From contig NZ_CP108529.1 of assembly GCF_036002945.1 (NCBI RefSeq), forward strand, positions 4,521,001 to 4,585,000: a stretch of DNA of 64,000 nt, in the 5' to 3' direction. Source of the DNA: Streptomyces sp. NBC_01224. GTDB taxonomy: Bacteria > Actinomycetota > Actinomycetes > Streptomycetales > Streptomycetaceae. This document shows positions 42,383 to 51,432 of the stretch, one piece after another. Position 1 is the first letter of the stretch; every line of letters starts with the position of its first letter. A program made the position numbers and the translations under genes. The notes under the pieces are model-generated. The model was not told the origin of the DNA. It worked only from the letters and a program-made list of their open reading frames with translations, and made no database searches.

Positions 42383-42518
42383 TTCACAAGCAATTATGAC
42401 GCACAGACTTTCGGGACGTTCGGGCGGGGTACCCCTCTTGGGGCGTTTCGATCAATCCCCCCGAAGCAGACACATGGAAGCGGCACGTTCCGGGCACCCC
42501 TCAGGCCTCGAACGCAAA

Positions 42519-42551
42519 GGCCCCGCACCTCGGCGAACGAGGTGCGGGGCC
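42519..42551 (-). terminator. Hairpin terminator after the aminotransferase gene
   Basis: Perfect 14-bp stem GGCCCCGCACCTCG / CGAGGTGCGGGGCC with a 5-nt loop, 36 bp beyond the stop codon, separating this gene from the cyd promoter region. Confidence 0.88.
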
Positions 42552-42587
42552 CTGGGCCTTCCGAGTGCGCAGGCGGCCTGCGCCGCT

Positions 42588-43667
42588 CTACAGCTCCTTG
42601 CGGTACGACTCCGTCACCTTCAGGAACAGATCGTTCGCCTCGTCCTCCCCGATCGAGACCCGCACACCCTCGCCTGCGAACGGCCTGACCACCACGCCGG
42701 CCCGCTCACACACCGCGGCGAAGTCGGCAGTACGGTCCCCGAGCCGCAGCCAGACGAAGTTCGCCTGCGACTCCGGCACGGTCCACCCCTGGTCCACCAG
42801 CGTCCGCTGCACCCGCTCGCGCTCACACACCAAGGAGCCGACCCTCCCCAGGAGTTCGTCCTCGGCGCGCAGCGAGGCCACCGCCGCATCCTGCGCGAGC
42901 TGGCTGACCCCGAAGGGCACCGCCGTCTTGCGCAGCGCGGCCGCCACCGGCTCGTGAGCCACGGCGAAACCGACCCGCAGACCGGCCAGGCCGTACGCCT
43001 TGGAGAACGTCCGCAGCACCGCCACATTGGGCCGGTCCCGGTAGATCTCGATGCCGTCCGGCACCTCGACGTCGCGAATGAACTCCCTGTACGCCTCGTC
43101 GAGCACCACCAGGACATCGCCCGGCACCCGGTCCAGGAAACGCTCCAGCTCGGCCCGGCGCACAACGGTGCCGGTCGGGTTGTTCGGGTTGCAGACGAAG
43201 ATCATCCGGGTGCGGTCCGTGATCGCGTCCGCCATGGCGTCGAGGTCGTGCACCTCACCGCTGGTCAGCGGAACCTTCACCGACGTCGCACCGCTGACCT
43301 GCGTGATGATCGGGTACGCCTCGAAGGAGCGCCAGGCGTAGATGACCTCGTCACCCGGGCCCGAGGTGGCCTGGAGCAGCTGCTGCGCCACACCGACCGA
43401 GCCGGTTCCGGTGGCGAGGTGCGAGACGGGTACACCGAAACGGTCGGCCAGCTCGTTCATCAGACCGGTGCAGGCCATGTCCGGATAGCGATTGAAGTTC
43501 GCTGCCGCGGCCAGGGCGGACTCCATCACCCCGGGCAGCGGCGGATACGGGTTCTCGTTGGAGGACAGCTTGAACGCAACCGGTCCGCCGACGGCAGCCG
43601 GCTTGCCCGGTACATAGGCGGGAACGCCGTCCAGCTCGGCGCGCAGCTTGGGGCTCGTCTCGCTCAC
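42588..43667 (-). CDS. hisC: Histidinol-phosphate aminotransferase (or aromatic aminotransferase paralogue)
   Basis: 359 residues from GTG 43667, with AGGAGG about 8 bases upstream. Fold-type I PLP enzyme: SSNENPYPPLPG substrate loop, NPNNPTGTVV, VVLDEAYREF, and Schiff-base Lys in FSKAYGLAGLRVGFAVA. It converts imidazole-acetol phosphate to histidinol phosphate or transaminates aromatic amino acids; actinobacteria often carry both, and no other his gene is adjacent, so this may be a second HisC-like or aromatic enzyme. Confidence 0.85.
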   Translation of the reverse strand: MSETSPKLRAELDGVPAYVPGKPAAVGGPVAFKLSSNENPYPPLPGVMESALAAAANFNRYPDMACTGLMNELADRFGVPVSHLATGTGSVGVAQQLLQATSGPGDEVIYAWRSFEAYPIITQVSGATSVKVPLTSGEVHDLDAMADAITDRTRMIFVCNPNNPTGTVVRRAELERFLDRVPGDVLVVLDEAYREFIRDVEVPDGIEIYRDRPNVAVLRTFSKAYGLAGLRVGFAVAHEPVAAALRKTAVPFGVSQLAQDAAVASLRAEDELLGRVGSLVCERERVQRTLVDQGWTVPESQANFVWLRLGDRTADFAAVCERAGVVVRPFAGEGVRVSIGEDEANDLFLKVTESYRKEL

Positions 43668-43829
43668 CGCAGGTCCTCCTCGACCGTCTGTACACATCAA
43701 TACTGCTCACCTTATGAGGATTGGGCGCTGCTGCGAATGGCCGAACGTCCAATCATCCCGTGCGACCGGGAAGGGGGGAGCGTTTCCCTCCCTGACGTGC
43801 GCCGGTGGCTCACTCCGTGGCGCGCGTCC

Positions 43830-43859
43830 CTCGAAGAGGTGAGATGAGACCTCTTCGAG
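43830..43859. repeat. Unexplained 11-bp inverted repeat in the hisC-lacI intergenic region
   Basis: CTCGAAGAGGT (43830-43840) and ACCTCTTCGAG (43849-43859) form a perfect dyad around the 8-nt loop GAGATGAG. The 368-bp divergent gap (43668-44035) also holds an A/T-richer stretch (about 43900-43990). Genes point away on both sides, so a terminator role is unlikely; an operator for the LacI protein or a leader hairpin is possible. Confidence 0.5.
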
Positions 43860-44035
43860 ACATCGGCCATTTAGTAGGCCCATCGGGTTCGATACGTGAC
43901 ACATTGCGATCGATCCCACCAACGCCCTTTACTTACAAGGCATTTGGCCCTTATTGATCATGCAGAAACGTGCCTGTCAACAAGTGAATATGCGACCGGG
44001 CCAACCTCCCGTCCGCGCCCTACTATCGGCTCGCC

Positions 44036-45148
44036 ATGACAGCAGCAGGGAAGCACCAGGTGAGCCGGGCGGAGACACCCCGGCGCGGCGGCCGGCAAGG
44101 ACGAGCGGGAATCCGGGATGTGGCCGCCGCCGCCGGAGTCTCCATCACGACCGTCTCCGACGCGCTCAACGGCAAGGGCAGGCTCCCGGACGCCACCCGC
44201 CGCCATGTCCGCGAGGTCGCAGAGCGCCTGGGCTACCGCCCTTCCGCCGCGGCCCGAACCCTCCGTACCGGCAAGTCCGGCCTCATCGGCCTGACCGTGA
44301 CGACCTACGGGGACGAACCTTTCACCTTCACCGAATTCGCCTACTTCGCCGAGATGGCCAGAGCGGCCACCTCCGCCGCGCTCGCCCGCGGCTACGCCCT
44401 CGTCATCCTGCCCGCCACCTCACGCCACGACGTCTGGTCGAACGTCGCTCTCGACGGCACCGTCGTGATCGACCCCTCCGACCAGGACCCGGTCGTCACG
44501 GAGCTCGTACGCCAGGGGCTGCCCGTCGTCTCGGACGGCCGGCCGGCCGGAACCCTCCCGGTCACCGCCTGGGTCGACAACGACCACCGGGCCGCCGTGC
44601 TCGACCTCCTCGACCATCTCGCCGCCGCCGGGGCCCGCCGCATCGGCCTGCTCACCGGCACCACCACCGACACGTACACCCGTCTCTCCACCACCGCGTA
44701 CCTCCATTGGTGCGAGCGCGTGGGACAGGCCCCGGTGTACGAGTCCTACCCCGCCCACGACCCGTGCGCGGGTGCGGTCGCCGCCGACCGGCTGCTCGCC
44801 CGCCCGGACCGGCCCGACGCCGTCTACGGGCTCTTCGACCCCAATGGAACCGATCTGCTGGCGGCCGCCCGCCGGTACGGTCTGCGCGTCCCCGAGGACC
44901 TTCTGCTGGTCTGCTGCAGCGAGTCCACCGTGTACGCGACGACCGAGCCCCCCATCACCACGCTCTCGCTCAAGCCGCGCAGAATCGGCACCGCGGTCGT
45001 CCAGCTCCTGATCGACGCCATCGAAGGTGTGAAGCACGACGGACCGGTGGAGCAGGTCATACCGACAGAGCTCATCGTCCGGACGTCCTCGCAACGCCGT
45101 CCGCCCCGCACCACGGTCAGCGCACCGCGCTCTCCCGCCGGGGATTGA
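44036..45148 (+). CDS. LacI family transcriptional regulator
   Basis: 370 residues, ATG start. The N-terminal helix-turn-helix and hinge are clear (IRDVAAAAGVSITTVSDALNG, then YRPSAAARTLRTGKSG). A periplasmic-binding-protein-like sensor domain (about 85-355) follows and presumably binds a sugar or related ligand. No transporter or catabolic gene is adjacent, so the regulon is unknown. The 25 residues before the HTH form a basic N-terminal extension. Confidence 0.92.
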   Translation: MTAAGKHQVSRAETPRRGGRQGRAGIRDVAAAAGVSITTVSDALNGKGRLPDATRRHVREVAERLGYRPSAAARTLRTGKSGLIGLTVTTYGDEPFTFTEFAYFAEMARAATSAALARGYALVILPATSRHDVWSNVALDGTVVIDPSDQDPVVTELVRQGLPVVSDGRPAGTLPVTAWVDNDHRAAVLDLLDHLAAAGARRIGLLTGTTTDTYTRLSTTAYLHWCERVGQAPVYESYPAHDPCAGAVAADRLLARPDRPDAVYGLFDPNGTDLLAAARRYGLRVPEDLLLVCCSESTVYATTEPPITTLSLKPRRIGTAVVQLLIDAIEGVKHDGPVEQVIPTELIVRTSSQRRPPRTTVSAPRSPAGD

Positions 45149-45321
45149 TCAGGCGATTTCGGACCAAACGGTCGGTGAACCTGATGTGCGCCCGGATTCA
45201 CCACCCCTGGTGCGTCACACAGCACGATCCGCATTCCTATGATGGGCGCACGACACCGCGGACCGCCCCGACCAGCAGGGCCCGTCAGGTGTACGGCGGC
45301 GCGACGGTGGTGGAGGGGTCG

Positions 45322-46380
45322 ATGACACAGGGGGCCGGTCAGGAACCCGTGGTGCGGACTGCGACGTTGCGTGACTTCCGCGTACCGCCCTATGCGCAGA
45401 CTCCGGTGCCACCTTCACCGCCGCACCCGGGCAATGCCGTTCCGGGAGACGAGCTGCCGGAGGGGTACACACCCACCGCGCGCGACCTTCCCGTGATCAA
45501 CCGCGGCGACACGGTCCAAGTGCGGGCCGTCCCCGACCCGCGGCCCGTACCGGATCCAGGCCTCGGGCCGCTGTACGTCGTCGGCGATGTCCACGGCTAT
45601 CTGGACGAACTCCACGCCGCCCTCGCCGAACAGGGCCTCATCGACGCCGAGGGCAACTGGTCGGCGGGCAATGCCCGGCTCTGGTTCCTCGGCGACTTCA
45701 CCGACCGGGGCCCCGACGGCATCGGCGTCATCGACCTCGTGATGCGCCTCTCCGCCGAGGCCGCAGCCGCGGGAGGCTACTGCAAGGCCCTGATGGGCAA
45801 TCACGAACTGCTGCTCATCGGCGCCAAGCGGTTCGGCGACACCCCGGTCAACTCCGGCGCGGGTACAGCCACCTTCCAGGCCGCCTGGCTGCTCAACGGC
45901 GGCCAGAAGAACGACATGGAGCGTCTTCAGGACGTCCACCTCCAGTGGATGTCACGGCTCGACGCGATCGTCGAGGAGGACGGGCATCTGCTGATGCACT
46001 CCGACACGACGGCGTACCTCGACTACGGCGCCACCATCGAGGACGTCAACGACACCGTGCACGCCATTCTCACGCGTAACGACGCCGATGAGTGCTGGGA
46101 CCTCTTCCGGAAGCTCACCAAGCGGTTCGCCTTCCGCGACGAGGCGGGGCCGCAGGCCGTCCGGGAGCTGATGTCGGCCTACGGCGGTCAGCGCATCGTC
46201 CATGGTCACAGCCCCATTCCGTACCTTCTCGGCGAGGTCGGCTCGGAGGACGGCGAAGACGGCTCCGGCCCCGTGGTCGAAGGCCCGCACGTCTACGCGG
46301 ACGGGCTCGCCATCGCCATGGACGGTGGAGTGACCATGGCCGGAAAGCTACTGGTCGTCCAACTGCCCCTGCATGACTGA
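45322..46380 (+). CDS. Metallophosphoesterase (calcineurin-like)
   Basis: 352 residues from ATG 45322 with GGAGGGG upstream; the open frame extends far upstream but overlaps lacI. A Pro-rich N-terminus (1-80) is followed by metal motifs GDVHG (88-92), GDFTDRG (124-130), GNHE (about 157-160), LLMHSD and VHGHSP. It resembles serine/threonine protein phosphatases of the PPP superfamily but lacks their extra motifs, so a protein or nucleotide substrate cannot be decided. Confidence 0.9.
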   Translation: MTQGAGQEPVVRTATLRDFRVPPYAQTPVPPSPPHPGNAVPGDELPEGYTPTARDLPVINRGDTVQVRAVPDPRPVPDPGLGPLYVVGDVHGYLDELHAALAEQGLIDAEGNWSAGNARLWFLGDFTDRGPDGIGVIDLVMRLSAEAAAAGGYCKALMGNHELLLIGAKRFGDTPVNSGAGTATFQAAWLLNGGQKNDMERLQDVHLQWMSRLDAIVEEDGHLLMHSDTTAYLDYGATIEDVNDTVHAILTRNDADECWDLFRKLTKRFAFRDEAGPQAVRELMSAYGGQRIVHGHSPIPYLLGEVGSEDGEDGSGPVVEGPHVYADGLAIAMDGGVTMAGKLLVVQLPLHD

Positions 46381-46562
46381 CATTCTTCTGGGAAGACGCA
46401 TCCACGACCTGACCACGCAGACCGCTGGGCCGATTTCCGGAAACCCCCTGTCACCCCGTGCCGTGGGCGCTCTACCATCGGCGTATCAGTAGCAGGCTCT
46501 CCTCCGTTTCCGCCCAACTGCCCGGTCCAAGCGGGTACTCAGGCCCTACGGAGCATCGGGGG

Positions 46563-47387
46563 ATGCACATGAACAGCGCTCCGCACCTGCTGGCCGAGGA
46601 CCGCCCCGAGTACGAGCGGATCCTCGACGACGCACTGCGTCACGCCCATGAACGACCGGATCTGGCCGCGGTCGGCGAGCGGCTCAATGCCGTACAGCTG
46701 CGCACCATGGCACTGGACGCCACGGCGCTGATCACCGCGACGGCCGCCACCGAGTACGAGCACTATGTGAAGGCCCGCGAAGAGCTGCGCGGACCGGCCG
46801 AAGGAGCAGGCCAGGATTCGGGCCCCGGGTCCGGCACCGACGGCCCGAACCAGTCGGGCGCCGGCATAGGAGCCGTCGTCACGGTCCTGGCGCCCGTGCT
46901 GGCCGGCACGGCCGCGTTCATATTCCTGCTGTCCGGCTATCTGCTGGGGCTGCTCAATCCGCCGCCGTCCTTCGCCTCCACCATGGTCGCCGCGGGCTGG
47001 TTCTTCGCGGCGGTCATGGCCGCCGCCATCCTGGCCGCCGCCGTCGGACTGCTCATCACCGCGCTGCGCAACGGGTCGACGTCGCAACCCGCCGAGGATG
47101 CCGAGAACGAGTTGCCGGAGGATGTGGCGCGCGCCAGAGAGGCATGGCGCCACGCACTGCTGGAGCGCGGAATACTGCCGTTCCTGCGGGACGCGCTCGC
47201 CGACCCCGACGCCGGCCCCGCATCGCGCACACCGCATCGTTCGGCGAACCGCATCCCGAAGATCGGCTACAGCCGGCCGGACTTCACCAGCCCGGACGAC
47301 GGCCCGGCGGCGGGCCCCCGCCCGACATTCACCAGCCCGGACTTCACCAGCCCCGACTTCGGCGGCCCCGAGCACGAGGTGGACTGA
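46563..47387 (+). CDS. Two-helix membrane protein with C-terminal FTSPD repeats
   Basis: 274 residues; ATG 46563 (ATG 46569 is also possible). The N-terminal ~75 residues are soluble and helical. A Gly/Ser-rich linker leads to two long membrane helices (about 102-125 and 137-163). The cytoplasmic tail ends in short repeats: RPDFTSPD, TFTSPDFTSPDFGGPE. No family is recognised beyond similar Streptomyces proteins. The repeats could be phosphorylation or protein-binding sites. It is transcribed toward thiC. Confidence 0.7.
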   Translation: MHMNSAPHLLAEDRPEYERILDDALRHAHERPDLAAVGERLNAVQLRTMALDATALITATAATEYEHYVKAREELRGPAEGAGQDSGPGSGTDGPNQSGAGIGAVVTVLAPVLAGTAAFIFLLSGYLLGLLNPPPSFASTMVAAGWFFAAVMAAAILAAAVGLLITALRNGSTSQPAEDAENELPEDVARAREAWRHALLERGILPFLRDALADPDAGPASRTPHRSANRIPKIGYSRPDFTSPDDGPAAGPRPTFTSPDFTSPDFGGPEHEVD

Positions 47388-47479
47388 CCGGGTCCGGGCA
47401 CCGGGCCCGTACCGACGACGGGACGCCACCCCAAGAAGCCCTGGCCTCTCGGGACGGTGTCCCGTTGTGCGCGTCCCGC

Positions 47480-49294
47480 TCAGTCCGCGATCGGCAGATA
47501 AACCCGGTTGCCGGCCGCCGAGAACTCCTTGGACTTCTCCGCCATGCCCGCGTCGATCTCCTCCTGGGAACCGCCGTGTTCACGACGGATGTCCTGGGAG
47601 ATCTTCATCGAGCAGAACTTCGGGCCGCACATCGAGCAGAAGTGCGCCGTCTTCGCCGGCTCGGCCGGCAGCGTCTCGTCGTGGAACTCGCGAGCCGTGA
47701 CCGGGTCGAGGGCCAGATTGAACTGGTCCTCCCAGCGGAATTCGAAGCGGGCGTCGGAGAGCGCGTCGTCCCAGTCCTGCGCCCCCGGGTGCCCCTTGGC
47801 GAGGTCCGCCGCATGGGCCGCGATCTTGTACGTGATGACGCCGGTCTTCACATCGTCCCGGTTGGGCAGGCCGAGGTGCTCCTTGGGCGTGACGTAGCAG
47901 AGCATCGCCGTGCCCCACCAGGCGATCATCGCCGCACCGATGCCCGAGGTGATGTGGTCGTACGCCGGGGCGACATCGGTGGTCAGCGGGCCGAGCGTGT
48001 AGAACGGCGCCTCCTCACAGATCTCCTGCTGCAGGTCGATGTTCTCCTTGATCTTGTGCATCGGGACATGGCCCGGGCCCTCGATCATGGTCTGGACGCC
48101 GAACCGCTTGGCGATCGTGTTCAGCTCACCGAGCGTGCGCAGTTCGGCGAACTGGGCCTCGTCGTTGGCGTCAGCGATCGAGCCGGGACGCAGCCCGTCG
48201 CCCAGCGAGTATGTGACGTCGTACGTGGCGAGGATCTCGCAGAGCTCCTCGAAGTGCTCGTACAGGAACGACTCCTTGTGATGCGCGAGGCACCAAGCCG
48301 CCATGATCGAGCCGCCGCGGGAGACGATGCCGGTCTTGCGGCGGGCGGTCAGCGGGACGTACGGCAGGCGCACGCCGGCGTGGACCGTCATGTAGTCGAC
48401 GCCCTGCTCGGCCTGCTCGATGACGGTGTCCTTGTAGATCTCCCAGGTCAGCTCCTCGGCCCGCCCGTCGACCTTTTCGAGAGCCTGGTAGAGGGGAACG
48501 GTGCCGATCGGCACGGGGGAGTTGCGCAGAACCCACTCACGGGTGGTGTGAATGTTGCGGCCGGTGGAAAGGTCCATGACCGTGTCGGCGCCCCAGCGCG
48601 TCGCCCATGTCATCTTCTCCACCTCCTCCTCGATGGAGGACGTCACCGCGGAGTTGCCGATGTTGGCATTGACCTTCACCAGGAACCGCTTGCCGATGAT
48701 CATCGGCTCGATCTCGGGGTGGTTGACGTTGGCCGGCAGCACGGCCCGGCCCGCGGCGATCTCCTCGCGCACCACCTCGGGTTCGACGTTCTCCCGGATT
48801 GCCACGTACTCCATCTCCGGGGTGATCTCGCCCCGGCGGGCGTACGCGAGCTGGGTCACCGGCTGCCCGTCCCGGCTTCGGCGAGGCAGGCGCGGGCGGC
48901 CTGGGAAGACCGCGTCAAGGTTGCGCAGCCCTTCCCCAAGCTCTCGGCTTCGCTCGAGCAGGGGAGACCCCATTCGCGGCGAGGTGTGCTTGAGCCCGTC
49001 GTCCTCGGGGCGGGCAGGGCGGCCGGGGTACTCCTCGGTGTCGCCGCGCGCGATGATCCAGCTCTCCCGCAACGGTGCGAGCCCGCGACGGACATCGGTC
49101 TCGGCCGTGGGATCGGTGTACGGGCCCGACGTGTCGTACAGCGTCACGTCCTTGCCGTTGGTGAGGTGCACCTGACGGACCGGCACCCGGAGGTCCGGGC
49201 GTGAACCCTGGACGTATCCCTTGTGCCAGCCGATGGACTTCCCGGCCTCGTCGCTCTGGTTCGAGGCAGGCGTGCGTGCGTCCGATGTGGTCAT
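47480..49294 (-). CDS. thiC: Phosphomethylpyrimidine synthase
   Basis: 604 residues. It converts aminoimidazole ribotide to hydroxymethylpyrimidine phosphate by radical SAM chemistry in thiamine synthesis. The C-terminal cluster motif FCSMCGPKFCSM (CxxCxxxxC) and the IEGPGHVPMHKI core are intact. A 15-residue stretch at about 108-122 (MGSPLLERSRELGEG) interrupts the N-terminal region between KHTSPR and LRNLDAVFPG and is encoded by a hairpin repeat; the frame is preserved. Expression is controlled by the TPP riboswitch directly upstream. Confidence 0.97.
   Translation of the reverse strand: MTTSDARTPASNQSDEAGKSIGWHKGYVQGSRPDLRVPVRQVHLTNGKDVTLYDTSGPYTDPTAETDVRRGLAPLRESWIIARGDTEEYPGRPARPEDDGLKHTSPRMGSPLLERSRELGEGLRNLDAVFPGRPRLPRRSRDGQPVTQLAYARRGEITPEMEYVAIRENVEPEVVREEIAAGRAVLPANVNHPEIEPMIIGKRFLVKVNANIGNSAVTSSIEEEVEKMTWATRWGADTVMDLSTGRNIHTTREWVLRNSPVPIGTVPLYQALEKVDGRAEELTWEIYKDTVIEQAEQGVDYMTVHAGVRLPYVPLTARRKTGIVSRGGSIMAAWCLAHHKESFLYEHFEELCEILATYDVTYSLGDGLRPGSIADANDEAQFAELRTLGELNTIAKRFGVQTMIEGPGHVPMHKIKENIDLQQEICEEAPFYTLGPLTTDVAPAYDHITSGIGAAMIAWWGTAMLCYVTPKEHLGLPNRDDVKTGVITYKIAAHAADLAKGHPGAQDWDDALSDARFEFRWEDQFNLALDPVTAREFHDETLPAEPAKTAHFCSMCGPKFCSMKISQDIRREHGGSQEEIDAGMAEKSKEFSAAGNRVYLPIAD
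48929..48973. repeat. 45-nt hairpin-like dispersed repeat inserted in frame in thiC
   Basis: The segment contains CCCCAAGCTC and GAGCAGGGG arms around TCGGCTTCGCTC. I recall this sequence as a frequent short repeat in intergenic regions of Streptomyces genomes. Here it adds 15 codons to thiC relative to the continuous TSPR-(GG)-LRNLDAVFPG expected from ThiC proteins. No second copy is seen in the window. Confidence 0.6.
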
Positions 49295-49301
49295 GAGACC
49301 T

Positions 49302-49412
49302 ACTCCCTACGCCGGCATTACCCGGTAACAGGTTCGGCGGTCGGCGCAGCCTCTCCCGTACGAATGTACGGATATCAGCGCCCTCTCAGCCCGGTGCTCC
49401 GAGCTCCCGCGT
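49302..49412 (-). promoter_or_regulatory. TPP riboswitch (THI element) controlling thiC
   Basis: On the minus strand the conserved pieces appear in order: CGGGAGCTCGGAGCACC, GGCTGAGAGGG, a variable stem, then CCGAACCTGTTACCGGGTAA and TGCCGGCGTAGGGAG, ending 8 bp before the thiC ATG. Thiamine pyrophosphate binding is expected to shut off thiC, probably at translation initiation given the closeness to the start. Confidence 0.95.
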
Positions 49413-49490
49413 GTGCAAAGGTTCCTCCACGCTAGCGCCCTGTCCGGCGTAATGAACAGAGGGCCCTACTCCTCTTGCGATGATCGGCCG

Positions 49491-50813
49491 GTGACGTCCC
49501 CCCATACCGACCCCGAACCGCAGGGCCATCAGCACGGCCACTCACACAGCCATGGCCCTGCCGAGCCCGTCTCCAAACATCTGCGCAAGGTCATCGCGGC
49601 CGTGCTGATCCCGTTCGCCACCGCGGTCGTCGTCGGCCTGGCGGTGCTCTGGCCGGGCGGCGCGCCCCCGCACGAGCGGACCGGTGTCGGCTTCGACCGG
49701 CAGACCCAGCAGGGAAAGGTGGTGAATATCGACAAGGTGGACTGCAAGGACGTGAACGCCGCCCAGACACCCATCAGCGGCGAGACCACCCCGCCGTCGG
49801 GCAGCGGGCCCGGGCTGTGCGAGAAGGCCACCATCGAGGTGACGACCGGTCACGACAAGGGTCGGACCTTCGTCGAGATCGTCCAGCCGGACGCACCCCG
49901 TCAGTTGCGCGAAGGGCAGGGCGTGGTCGTGGCGTACGCCCCCGACGCACCCCATGATCTGCAGTACTCGGTGACGGATGTGAACCGGAAGTTCCCGATG
50001 ACGCTGCTGGCCGGGATCTTCGCCCTGGTCGTGATCGCGGTGGGCAGGATGCGTGGGGTGATGGCACTGGTCGCGCTCGCCGTGTCGTTCGCCGTGCTGA
50101 CCCTGTTCATCCTCCCGGCCATCCTCCAAGGCTCGAATCCACTGCTCGTCGCGGTGGTCGGGGCCAGTGCGATCATGCTGATCGCGCTCTACATGTGCCA
50201 CGGCCTGACCGCCCGCACGTCGGTCGCGGTGATCGGCACACTGATCTCACTGCTGCTGATCGGGCTGCTCGGGTCGCTCTTCATCGGCTGGGCAAGCCTG
50301 ACCGGCAACACCGACGACAGCACCGGCCTCATCCACGGCCTGTACCCGCACATCGACATGAGCGGCCTGCTGCTGGCCGGTGTCATCATCGGCTCGCTCG
50401 GGGTGCTCGACGATGTGACGGTCACCCAGACATCGGCGGTCTGGGAGCTGCACCAGGCGAACCCGACGATGGGTGCTCGGGGGCTCTACCGGGCAGGGAT
50501 CAGGATCGGGCGCGATCACATCGCCTCGGTCGTCAATACGCTGGTGCTCGCCTACGCGGGCGCCGCACTGCCGCTGCTGCTGCTGTTCTCGATCGCCCAG
50601 AGCAGCGTGGGGACGGTGGCCAACAGCGAGCTGGTGGCGGAGGAAATCGTACGAACGCTGGTCGGTTCGATCGGACTGGTCGCCGCGGTGCCGGTGACGA
50701 CGGTGCTCGCGGCGCTGGTCGTCTCCGCGGACCGCACAGGGGTCGGCGCGGAAGCCGGAGCTTCGGCACCCGTACGGACCGGGAAGGGCCGTCGTCGTAG
50801 GACCAAGCCTTGA
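49491..50813 (+). CDS. YibE/F family membrane protein
   Basis: 440 residues from GTG 49491; ATG 49452 is an alternative with no better ribosome-binding site. A His-rich cytoplasmic N-terminus (HQHGHSHSHG) may bind metal. One helix, a 120-residue extracytoplasmic domain, and then about seven helices of the YibE/F domain follow (VDDVTVTQ-like segment LGVLDDVTVTQTSAVWEL). The family is widespread in Gram-positives with no settled function. It is divergent from thiC. Confidence 0.88.
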   Translation: MTSPHTDPEPQGHQHGHSHSHGPAEPVSKHLRKVIAAVLIPFATAVVVGLAVLWPGGAPPHERTGVGFDRQTQQGKVVNIDKVDCKDVNAAQTPISGETTPPSGSGPGLCEKATIEVTTGHDKGRTFVEIVQPDAPRQLREGQGVVVAYAPDAPHDLQYSVTDVNRKFPMTLLAGIFALVVIAVGRMRGVMALVALAVSFAVLTLFILPAILQGSNPLLVAVVGASAIMLIALYMCHGLTARTSVAVIGTLISLLLIGLLGSLFIGWASLTGNTDDSTGLIHGLYPHIDMSGLLLAGVIIGSLGVLDDVTVTQTSAVWELHQANPTMGARGLYRAGIRIGRDHIASVVNTLVLAYAGAALPLLLLFSIAQSSVGTVANSELVAEEIVRTLVGSIGLVAAVPVTTVLAALVVSADRTGVGAEAGASAPVRTGKGRRRRTKP

Positions 50814-50893
50814 ACGCCTCGTCACGGAGAGCGATTCACCCATTCGGCAGGTGTTGCGTTCGACCGGCGGGCCGGTCGGCGGCGCCGTCCTCC

Positions 50894-51301
50894 TCAGCCG
50901 GCGTTCTGTTCCTCGGCGAGGATCCGGCCCAGGGCCTCTTCCAGGTTGCCCTCGAAGTCACCCAGCGTGCACTCCTGCCCGAGCGGCACGAGTTTGTCCG
51001 TCCGGTCGAGAAATGCCACAAGCGGTGCCGTACCGGCCCTGAAGAGGGCGCGATCCGTGCCCACCTGAAGTCGGATATGTACATCGGACAGCCCCTCGGG
51101 CTCCGTGGGCCCGATATGCACATCACCGTCGCCACTGGGGCTGTTGAGGCCGTCGAGCAGCAGCTCACGGCCGAATGCCCAGGTGACGGGGGCGTCGCCG
51201 GGCAGATGGAAGGTCATCCGGATCGCATACGGATCGCACACTTCGTACCGGAGCTCCACCGGGATCCGGAAAGAGAGCTCCTCGGATACGAGGAAGCTCA
51301 T
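50894..51301 (-). CDS. ssgA: SsgA, sporulation-specific cell division activator
   Basis: 135 residues from ATG 51301, the start giving GAGG at 5-base spacing and the known N-terminus MSFLVSEELSFRIPVELRYE. The family core FHLPGDAPVTWAFGRELLLDG and LVPLGQE is intact and the sequence is nearly identical to my memory of S. coelicolor SsgA. SsgA promotes septum-site selection and peptidoglycan remodelling during sporulation by helping localise SsgB and FtsZ. The IclR regulator gene ssgR lies immediately upstream on the same strand. Confidence 0.96.
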   Translation of the reverse strand: MSFLVSEELSFRIPVELRYEVCDPYAIRMTFHLPGDAPVTWAFGRELLLDGLNSPSGDGDVHIGPTEPEGLSDVHIRLQVGTDRALFRAGTAPLVAFLDRTDKLVPLGQECTLGDFEGNLEEALGRILAEEQNAG

Positions 51302-51432
51302 CATGACCTCAGCTTGAACCGACTCGCGCATCGTCCAACCCCGCAGTAGATGAATCTGGCCAGGAATGATCCCCCATGGCCCTATTGACGCCATCGTGGT
51401 GCACGCGATAGCAGATCACAAGGAGTGATTTT

